Positions 58,325-64,000 of a stretch of 64,000 bases of DNA are shown one piece after another. A program made the translations under genes and the position numbers. This stretch comes from JAUYQR01 sp031415015 (GTDB lineage Bacteria > Pseudomonadota > Alphaproteobacteria > Rhodobacterales > Rhodobacteraceae). The stretch spans positions 1-64,000 of the forward strand of contig JANOQT010000014.1 of NCBI GenBank assembly GCA_031415015.1, written 5' to 3'. The notes under the pieces were generated by a model. The model was not told where the DNA came from and searched no databases. It was given only the letters and a program-made list of their open reading frames with translations. Positions within the stretch are counted from its first letter, which is position 1. The number at the start of each line of letters is the position of its first letter.

Positions 58325-59883
58325 CGAGACGGCGCGCGCCCCGTCGTCTGAGACCCCGTCGAGATACCACCAGGCGTAGCCGTCGGGCGGAACATCGACC
58401 GAGAAGTCTGGCCGTTCGCTATCGCCTCGGCCGCGTGCTTGCCGGAGAGGGCTGCCATCGGCACCCCCGCCCCCGGATGCGCCCCCCCGCCCGCCAGAAA
58501 CAGGCCCGGCAGCTGCGTTGTCGCCGGGGGGCGCTGAAAGGCCGCCAGCAGCCCCTCGGGACTGCGCCCGTAGATCGCCCCCGCTGATCCCGGAAACAGT
58601 TGGCCCAGCACCGCCGGTGTGGTCAGGGAAGGCGGGTGTGGCGGCGGATTGAACGCGAGGCCCAAAGTGCGAAGCGGTTGAAAGGTGCGGGTGCTGCATT
58701 GGGAAAACTCTTGCGCTGTGGCGGGGTGGCCTGCGGGGCCGTTGACGATGATCTCGAAGCGTTCGAGGGCGGGAGGGCTGCCGTGGGCGCGGTCTTCGGC
58801 GCAGATATACAGGCTGGGGGCGTCGGGCATTTTGCCTTTGCCGATGGGGCCGAACTCGGCGCGCGGATCGGCGGTGAAAAAGACGTTGTGGTGGATCAGG
58901 TCGGGCGCAAGCGGGCCTTCGGTGGTGGCGGCAAACGACCAGACCCAAGCGGAGAGGCTGCGGGGTTTGGTGGCCTTTGGGGGCAGGGCGGCGGTGGCTG
59001 CGGTGCCCAGCAGGCCTTCGGTCAGGGCGGCGGGATCGCCGTTGAAGACGCAGGCAGTGCAGGGCAGGGTGGTGCCGCCCTCGATCTGCACGCCGGTGAC
59101 GCGGCCTTGCTGGGTGACGAGTCTTTGCGCCCGTGTGGCGTAGTGGAAGCGGACGCCAAGGCGGGCGGCAAGGGCTGCGAGGGCGAGGGCCAGCTGGTGC
59201 ATGCCGCCCTGCACGGCCCAGACGCCCTGCGCCTCGGCCCGCCAGATCAGCGACAGGACGGCGGGGGAATGGGCGGGGCGGCCACCGACGTAAGTGGCGT
59301 AGCGGGCGAACAGCTGGATCAGGCGGGGGTCATGGAAATGGCGTTTCAGGAGGCGGGTGAGGGTCATGCCGGGCAGGAGGACGGGCCAGAGGCGGGGTTG
59401 GGTCAGCGCGGCGCGGGTGATCTGGCCGAGGTTGGGTGTCGCGGAGCGCATCACCGGCGCGTCGAAGGCGTTGAAGAGGGCGGCGGAAAGTTGGTCGAAG
59501 CGGCGAAAGGCATCAGCCTCACGCCGACCCGCGAAGGCTTCGATGGCTGTCAGGGTGGCGTCGGGATCGGTGTGAAGGTCAAGGCGGGAGCCGTCGGGCC
59601 ACCAGTGGCGCGCGAGGATTGGCTGGGCAATGAGGGTAAGGTGATCGTCAAGCCGCTCGCCCGCCAGCGCGAAGAGGTCGTCGAAAACGCGCCGCATGGT
59701 CAGGACTGTGGGGCCTGCGTCCACCGGTCCGGCAGCAGAGGGCAGGGTGCGCATCTTGCCGCCCGGCGTGGCGGCTGATTCGACCAGCGTGACGGCGTGG
59801 CCTGCGGCGGCAAGGCGGACTGCGGCGGCCAGGCCGCCCATGCCAGCGCCGATGACCACTACCGTATGGGCGTTGGGTTCCAT
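58321..59883 (-). CDS. crtD: Methoxyneurosporene (hydroxyneurosporene) dehydrogenase CrtD
   Basis: FAD-dependent carotenoid 3,4-desaturase (520 aa) acting after CrtC and CrtF. N-terminal motif VVVIGAGMGGLAAAVRLAAA and the C-terminal block LFLAGGGAHPGAGVPMAALS are diagnostic of the CrtI/CrtD family. After the usual end (KHAAEAIANG) about 28 extra residues, rich in Ser and Thr (TSRSMFRPTATPGG), run through sequence that in another frame looks like the CrtC N-terminus. It is divergent from crtE with two PpsR sites between. Confidence 0.93.
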   Translation of the reverse strand: MEPNAHTVVVIGAGMGGLAAAVRLAAAGHAVTLVESAATPGGKMRTLPSAAGPVDAGPTVLTMRRVFDDLFALAGERLDDHLTLIAQPILARHWWPDGSRLDLHTDPDATLTAIEAFAGRREADAFRRFDQLSAALFNAFDAPVMRSATPNLGQITRAALTQPRLWPVLLPGMTLTRLLKRHFHDPRLIQLFARYATYVGGRPAHSPAVLSLIWRAEAQGVWAVQGGMHQLALALAALAARLGVRFHYATRAQRLVTQQGRVTGVQIEGGTTLPCTACVFNGDPAALTEGLLGTAATAALPPKATKPRSLSAWVWSFAATTEGPLAPDLIHHNVFFTADPRAEFGPIGKGKMPDAPSLYICAEDRAHGSPPALERFEIIVNGPAGHPATAQEFSQCSTRTFQPLRTLGLAFNPPPHPPSLTTPAVLGQLFPGSAGAIYGRSPEGLLAAFQRPPATTQLPGLFLAGGGAHPGAGVPMAALSGKHAAEAIANGQTSRSMFRPTATPGGISTGSQTTGRAPSR

Positions 59884-59911
59884 GGGGCAAGTCTAGCCTT
59901 GTGCAGCGGTC

Positions 59912-59929
59912 TGTAAATACGGAATTACA
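59912..59929. promoter_or_regulatory. PpsR site 1 between crtD and crtE
   Basis: TGTAAATACGGAATTACA: exact TGT-N12-ACA with TGTAA/TTACA ends. It begins 29 bases upstream of the crtD start and is six bases from the second site. Confidence 0.88.
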
Positions 59930-59935
59930 TCTGTA

Positions 59936-59953
59936 TGTAAGTTTTTGTTTACA
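59936..59953. promoter_or_regulatory. PpsR site 2 between crtD and crtE
   Basis: TGTAAGTTTTTGTTTACA: exact TGT-N12-ACA with AT-rich core. Two tandem palindromes only 6 bases apart match the cooperative PpsR/CrtJ arrangement. It lies 70 bases before the crtE start. Confidence 0.88.
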
Positions 59954-60022
59954 CATTGGGGATGGAGTGTAAAACTTGCGGGAACAGTGCCGGAGCGAGT
60001 CCGGCTTGTAGGAGCGCGCGGC

Positions 60023-60907
60023 ATGGGGCTTTCGACACGGATCGAGATGGCGGTCGCGGCGGCGATCCGGCTGGGGCAGGGTGTTGGTGGCGAGGTGCCG
60101 GGGCGGCTGGCGCAGGCGCTGGACTATTCGGTGACGCCGGGCGGCGCGCGGATCCGACCCACTATCCTTTTGAGCGTGGCAATGGCCTGCGGCGACGACC
60201 GGCCCGCGCTAAGCAATGCGGCGGCGGCGGCGCTGGAGCTGATCCATTGCGCAAGTCTGGTGCATGACGACCTGCCAGCGTTTGACGACGCCGACATGCG
60301 GCGCGGCAAGGCGACGGTTCACAAGGCGTATGGCGAGCCGTTGGCGGTGCTGGCGGGCGACAGTCTGATCGTGCTGGCCTTCGAGGTGCTGGCGCGGGCG
60401 GCGGGCGATCAGCCGATGCGCGCGCTGGGGCTGGTGCGGGTGCTGGCGCAGCGCACGGGCATGCCGGGTGGGATTTGCGCCGGGCAGGGCTGGGAATCAG
60501 AGGCTCAGGTCAATCTGGGCGCGTATCACCGGGCCAAGACCGGTGCCTTGTTCATCGCCGCGACCCAGATGGGCGCGATTGCGGCGGGGATGGAAGCGGA
60601 GCCGTGGGAAGAGCTGGGTGCGCGGATCGGCGAGGCGTTTCAGGTGGCCGATGATCTGAAGGATGCGCTGATGTCGGCGGATGAAACCGGCAAGCCTGCG
60701 GGGCAGGATGCGGCACACGGGCGGCCGAATGCGGTGGCGCAGATGGGCGTTTCGGGTGCTGTGCGGCATTTGAAGGATATACTCGGCGGGGCGATTGCGT
60801 CGATCCCGTCCTGCCCGGGCGAGGCGATGCTAGCGCAGATGGTGCGGGCTTACGCCGAGAAGATGACGCCGGTGGACCTGCACACGAAGGTGGCGGGCGC
60901 GCGATGA
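60023..60907 (+). CDS. crtE: Geranylgeranyl diphosphate synthase
   Basis: Prenyl transferase (294 aa) making geranylgeranyl diphosphate for carotenoids and the bacteriochlorophyll tail. Both Asp-rich motifs are present: HDDLPAFDDADMRRGK and QVADDLKDALMS; the PGGARIRPTILL start is typical. I chose ATG 60023 with GGAG 8 bases upstream rather than an upstream start inside the PpsR site. It overlaps crtF by four bases. Confidence 0.95.
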   Translation: MGLSTRIEMAVAAAIRLGQGVGGEVPGRLAQALDYSVTPGGARIRPTILLSVAMACGDDRPALSNAAAAALELIHCASLVHDDLPAFDDADMRRGKATVHKAYGEPLAVLAGDSLIVLAFEVLARAAGDQPMRALGLVRVLAQRTGMPGGICAGQGWESEAQVNLGAYHRAKTGALFIAATQMGAIAAGMEAEPWEELGARIGEAFQVADDLKDALMSADETGKPAGQDAAHGRPNAVAQMGVSGAVRHLKDILGGAIASIPSCPGEAMLAQMVRAYAEKMTPVDLHTKVAGAR

Positions 60908-62010
60908 CCGATCTGGGGCTTGGCGCGGGGCCGGTGCCAAAGGCACAGCGCCCCGGTTGGGCCGCGCGGCTAGCGCTGCAGCCGTGGTTTCACCGGCTTT
61001 GCGCCCGCGTTCCGGGTCTGCGCGGGATCGCGCGGGCCGAAGGCGAGGCGCTGTTTTCTATCGTTTCCGGCTTTGTGCAAAGTCAGGCGCTTCTGGCGCT
61101 GGTGGAATTGCGGGTGATGCATCGGCTGGCCGAGGGGCCAGCAGGTCTGACCGCACTGGCGCGCGGTGAGGTGCCATTGGACCGGATGGCGATTCTGTTG
61201 CAGGCCGGAGCGGCGCTTAAGCTGATCCGGCGGCGGGGCGATCAGTGGCAGCTGACGGCGCGCGGGGCTGCGTTCCTGACCGTGCCGGGGTTGGAGGCGA
61301 TGGTGCGGCATCACCCGGTGCTGTACCGCGATCTGACCGATCCGGTGGCGTTCTTTCGCGGCGAGACCGCGCCGGAGCTGGCCGGGTTCTGGCCCTATGT
61401 GTTCGGTGCGGGCGGCGCGGCGGACCCGTCGCTGGCGGCGCGCTATTCGACGTTGATGTCGGACAGTCAGGGGCTGGTGGCGGAAGACACGCTGCGGCTG
61501 GTGGATTTTCGCGGCATCACCCGGTTGATGGATGTGGGCGGCGGGACAGGGGCGTTTCTGGCTGCAGTGGGCCGGGCGCATCCCGCGATTGCGCTGACAT
61601 TGTTTGATTTGCCAGCCGTTGTGGCAGGGGCGCGGCTGGGGCCGCAGGTGCAGATCGTGCCGGGCAGTTTTCGGGATGATCCTTTGCCGGTGGGCGCAGA
61701 TGCGATCAGCCTGATCCGGGTGCTGTACGACCATGCCGATGCGACGGTGGCCGACCTGCTGGCGGCGGTGCATGCGGCGCTGCCGCCGGGCGGCCGGCTG
61801 ATCATCTCGGAGCCGATGTCGGGGGGCGCGCGGCCTGACCCTGCTACGGATGTCTATTTTGCAATCTACACGCTGGCGATGCGCACCGGACGGACGCGGT
61901 CGGGGGCGGAAATTGCCGACCTGTGCCGCGTGGCGGGGTTTGAGGGTGTTCGTCTGCACCCCGGCCAAAGACCTTTCATCACGTCGGCAGTGACCGCCCG
62001 ACGGATGTGA
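60904..62010 (+). CDS. crtF: Hydroxyneurosporene-O-methyltransferase
   Basis: SAM-dependent methyltransferase (368 aa) that methylates the C1 hydroxyl added by CrtC. A helical dimerisation domain precedes the methyltransferase fold, with LMDVGGGTGAFLAAVGRAHP as SAM motif and LIISEPMSGG later. ATG 60904 overlaps crtE (ATGA). It is followed by the bchC promoter with two PpsR sites. Confidence 0.94.
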   Translation: MTDLGLGAGPVPKAQRPGWAARLALQPWFHRLCARVPGLRGIARAEGEALFSIVSGFVQSQALLALVELRVMHRLAEGPAGLTALARGEVPLDRMAILLQAGAALKLIRRRGDQWQLTARGAAFLTVPGLEAMVRHHPVLYRDLTDPVAFFRGETAPELAGFWPYVFGAGGAADPSLAARYSTLMSDSQGLVAEDTLRLVDFRGITRLMDVGGGTGAFLAAVGRAHPAIALTLFDLPAVVAGARLGPQVQIVPGSFRDDPLPVGADAISLIRVLYDHADATVADLLAAVHAALPPGGRLIISEPMSGGARPDPATDVYFAIYTLAMRTGRTRSGAEIADLCRVAGFEGVRLHPGQRPFITSAVTARRM

Positions 62011-62040
62011 CGACGGATGTGACGAATGCTGCACCAGAAG

Positions 62041-62058
62041 TGTCTAATTTAATTGACA
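62041..62058. promoter_or_regulatory. PpsR site 1 at the bchC promoter
   Basis: TGTCTAATTTAATTGACA: exact TGT-N12-ACA. Its right end is TTGACA (62053-62058), a perfect -35 box, followed after 16 bases by TAGACT. This is the classical CrtJ-covered bchC promoter layout. Confidence 0.9.
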
Positions 62059-62066
62059 GTCGAGAA

Positions 62067-62084
62067 TGTAAGGGTAGACTTACA
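62067..62084. promoter_or_regulatory. PpsR site 2 at the bchC promoter
   Basis: TGTAAGGGTAGACTTACA: exact TGT-N12-ACA, 8 bases after site 1, and covering the probable -10 box TAGACT (62075-62080). The two sites together span the whole promoter, as known for bchC of Rhodobacter capsulatus. Confidence 0.9.
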
Positions 62085-62153
62085 CTATCAGATGGTTCCG
62101 CCGCCGACTCCCCCGACAGAGGGGCGGGCAGCGAACCGGAGGAGGAGAATCGC

Positions 62154-63098
62154 TTGAGAACGACCGCAGTCATCTTGCACGGACCGAAGGACCTGGGGCT
62201 GGAAAGCCTTGGCCTTAACGCGCCGGGCGACGAGGATCTGGTGGTCGAGATCGCGTTCTCGGGCATTTCCACCGGCACCGAAAAGCTGTTCTGGTCTGGC
62301 ACGATGCCGCCCTTTCCCGGCATGGGCTATCCGCTGGTGCCGGGCTACGAGGCGGCGGGGCAGGTTGTCGAGGCCGGGCCGAATTCAGGCTATCGGGTCG
62401 GCGAGCATGTGTTCGTGCCGGGGGCCAACTGCTTTGCGGGCAACGTCAAAGGCCTGTTTGGTGGTGCCTCGCGGCATCTGGTGACCAAGGCGGGCCGGGT
62501 GGCACGGCTTGATCCTGCGATGGGCGCCGAAGGGGCGTTGCTGGCGCTGGTGGCGACGGCGCGGCATGCGCTGGCCGGGTTCAACACCGCGCTGCCCGAT
62601 CTGATCGTGGGGCACGGCACGCTGGGCCGGTTGCTGGCACGGCTGACGGTGGCGGCGGGTGCGCCTGCGCCGACGGTCTGGGAGATTGATCCGGTACGAC
62701 GCGAAGGTGCCGTGGGGTATTCGGTGATTGCGCCCGAGGATGATCCGCGCCGGGATTACCGCGCGATCTATGACGCTTCGGGGGCCAAGGGGCTGTTGGA
62801 TCAGTTGATCACGCGGCTGGCCAAGGGTGGCGAAGTGGTGTTGGCGGGGTTCTACACCGAACCTGTGGCCTTCGCCTTTCCGCCCGCCTTCATGAAGGAA
62901 GCGCGCATCCGGATTGCCAGCGAATGGACACCTGAAGACCTGACCGCGACACGGTCGCTGATTGAAAGCGGCGCTTTGTCGCTGGCGGGTCTGATCACCC
63001 ACACACGCCCGGCGGCAGATGCCCCGGCGGCTTATGAGACGGCGTTCAATGACGCCAACTGTCTGAAAATGATCCTTGATTGGAGCGGCCACGCATGA
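62154..63098 (+). CDS. bchC: Bacteriochlorophyllide a dehydrogenase (2-desacetyl-2-hydroxyethyl)
   Basis: Zinc-type alcohol dehydrogenase family enzyme (314 aa) that oxidises the C3 hydroxyethyl made by BchF to acetyl. Typical: FSGISTGTEKLFWSG, GYPLVPGYEAAGQVVE and LIVGHGTLGRLLARL. I chose TTG 62154 (LRTTAVILHGPKDL) because GGAGGAGGAG lies upstream within 8-10 bases. Overlaps bchX by four bases. The upstream in-frame extension through the PpsR sites is not plausible coding. Confidence 0.92.
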   Translation: MRTTAVILHGPKDLGLESLGLNAPGDEDLVVEIAFSGISTGTEKLFWSGTMPPFPGMGYPLVPGYEAAGQVVEAGPNSGYRVGEHVFVPGANCFAGNVKGLFGGASRHLVTKAGRVARLDPAMGAEGALLALVATARHALAGFNTALPDLIVGHGTLGRLLARLTVAAGAPAPTVWEIDPVRREGAVGYSVIAPEDDPRRDYRAIYDASGAKGLLDQLITRLAKGGEVVLAGFYTEPVAFAFPPAFMKEARIRIASEWTPEDLTATRSLIESGALSLAGLITHTRPAADAPAAYETAFNDANCLKMILDWSGHA

Positions 63099-64000
63099 CC
63101 CTCGATATTCCGAACCTGAAGGACTTCGACAACCGGCTGCGTGCAGAGGCGCATGAAGAGCCTTCGCTGGAAATCCCGCAAGGGGAGCCTACGAAGAAAA
63201 CCCAGATCATCGCGATTTATGGCAAGGGCGGCATCGGGAAATCGTTCACCCTCGCTAACCTCAGCCACATGATGGCCGAGATGGGCAAGCGGGTGCTGCT
63301 GATCGGCTGTGATCCGAAGTCGGACACCACCTCGCTTTTGTTCGGCGGCAAGGCGTGCCCCACGATTATTGAGACCTCGACCCGCAAGAAATTGGCGGGG
63401 GAAGAGGTCAAGATCGGCGACGTCTGCTTCAAGCGCGGCGGTGTGTTCGCGATGGAACTGGGCGGGCCTGAGGTCGGCCGGGGTTGCGGCGGGCGCGGGA
63501 TCATTCACGGGTTCGAGTTGCTGGAAAAGCTGGGGTTCCATGACTGGGATTTCGACTACGTGCTGCTCGATTTCCTCGGTGACGTGGTTTGTGGCGGGTT
63601 CGGTTTGCCGATTGCACGCGACATGGCGCAGAAGGTGATCCTTGTCGCGTCGAACGATCTGCAATCGCTGTACGTGGCCAACAACGTCTGCTCGGCGGTG
63701 GAATACTTCCGCAAGCTGGGTGGCAATGTCGGCATCGCCGGTCTGGTGATCAACAAGGATGACGGATCGGGCGAGGCGGCAGCGTTTGCGGAACTGGTCG
63801 GTATTCCGGTGCTGGCGGCGATCCCGCAGAATGATGATCTTCGCAAGAAAAGCGCAAATTATCAGATTGTTGGCAGCTACGAGTCTGAATGGGGCCCGCT
63901 GTTTGCCTCGCTTGGTGACGCTGTGGAAATCGCCCCGCCGGTGCGGCCAAAGCCGCTGACGCAGGACGGCCTGCTGAACCTTTTCGATGCCGAAACGACG
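63095..64000 (+). CDS. bchX: Chlorophyllide a reductase iron protein BchX (3' end outside window)
   Basis: NifH-like ATPase subunit of chlorophyllide a oxidoreductase (BchXYZ), which reduces ring B. 302 codons are visible. P-loop IYGKGGIGKSFTLANL, cluster Cys in GRGCGGRGIIHG and DFLGDVVCGGFGLPI, and the start MTLDIPNLKDFDNRL are typical. ATG 63095 overlaps the bchC stop. The end of the gene is cut off by the window edge; bchY, bchZ and the puf genes would be expected next. Confidence 0.95.
   Translation, partial: MTLDIPNLKDFDNRLRAEAHEEPSLEIPQGEPTKKTQIIAIYGKGGIGKSFTLANLSHMMAEMGKRVLLIGCDPKSDTTSLLFGGKACPTIIETSTRKKLAGEEVKIGDVCFKRGGVFAMELGGPEVGRGCGGRGIIHGFELLEKLGFHDWDFDYVLLDFLGDVVCGGFGLPIARDMAQKVILVASNDLQSLYVANNVCSAVEYFRKLGGNVGIAGLVINKDDGSGEAAAFAELVGIPVLAAIPQNDDLRKKSANYQIVGSYESEWGPLFASLGDAVEIAPPVRPKPLTQDGLLNLFDAETT

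Noticed and set aside
1..64000. tRNA, rRNA, CRISPR array, insertion sequence or prophage genes
   Set aside because: None seen on either strand; gaps between genes are short and are explained by promoters, hairpins or remnants.

Overview
The window is a GC-rich stretch from an aerobic or facultative anoxygenic phototroph of the Rhodobacter/Roseobacter group (Alphaproteobacteria, Rhodobacteraceae). The evidence is a nearly complete proteobacterial photosynthesis gene cluster in Rhodobacter order, an O2-dependent cyclase (AcsF with BciE), spheroidene-type carotenoid genes including crtA, and PpsR/AerR regulators with matching TGT-N12-ACA palindromes. No rRNA, tRNA, CRISPR array, insertion sequence or phage gene was seen.

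Region 1 (1-18319) is organosulfur and carboxylate metabolism. A tripartite tricarboxylate transporter (tctCBA, minus strand, tctA cut by the window edge) lies beside a DctB/DctD-like two-component system and an SDR oxidoreductase. Divergent from these is a tauR - xsc - sulfite/sulfonate exporter - ackA - soeABC - phosphomannomutase operon with 1-11 bp overlaps or abutting genes. It encodes a route from sulfoacetaldehyde to acetyl phosphate plus sulfite (Xsc), acetyl phosphate to acetate plus ATP (AckA), and sulfite to sulfate with electrons to quinone (SoeABC). No enzyme that makes sulfoacetaldehyde from taurine is present, so the imported sulfonate is unknown.

Region 2 (18456-25310) is a urease cluster ureD-A-B-C-E-F-G interrupted by extras: a 53-aa His-rich membrane protein between ureA and ureB, a Tat-exported cyclase-family protein, a carboxymuconolactone-decarboxylase-like gene broken by an in-frame TAG, a Met-rich unknown, and a short antisense ORF between ureC and ureE.

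Region 3 (25466-64000) is the photosynthesis cluster. Minus strand, in transcription order: bchF-N-B-H-L-M-lhaA-puhA-B-C-bciE-acsF-puhE-hemA-cycA, a superoperon for bacteriochlorophyll synthesis, reaction-centre H subunit and assembly, ALA synthase and cytochrome c2. Plus strand from the shared bchF/aerR promoter: aerR-ppsR, then bchG-orf428-bchP-idi. A decayed lipoprotein gene follows, then the minus operon crtA-bchI-bchD-bchO, the plus operon crtI-crtB-tspO, the minus operon crtD-crtC-SDR and the plus operon crtE-crtF-bchC-bchX, with bchX cut by the window end. Nine PpsR palindromes sit at five promoters (bchF/aerR, bchG, crtA/crtI, crtD/crtE, bchC).

Points that deserve attention are a GAFPGA variant in the NtrC-family activator, the apparent lack of a standard start codon for bchD, CrtC-like coding sequence hidden inside the 3' end of crtD, an SDR gene added downstream of crtC, a lipoprotein pseudogene with several reconstructable frameshifts, the TAG-interrupted gene in the urease cluster, and a REP-like double hairpin between bchH and bchL.
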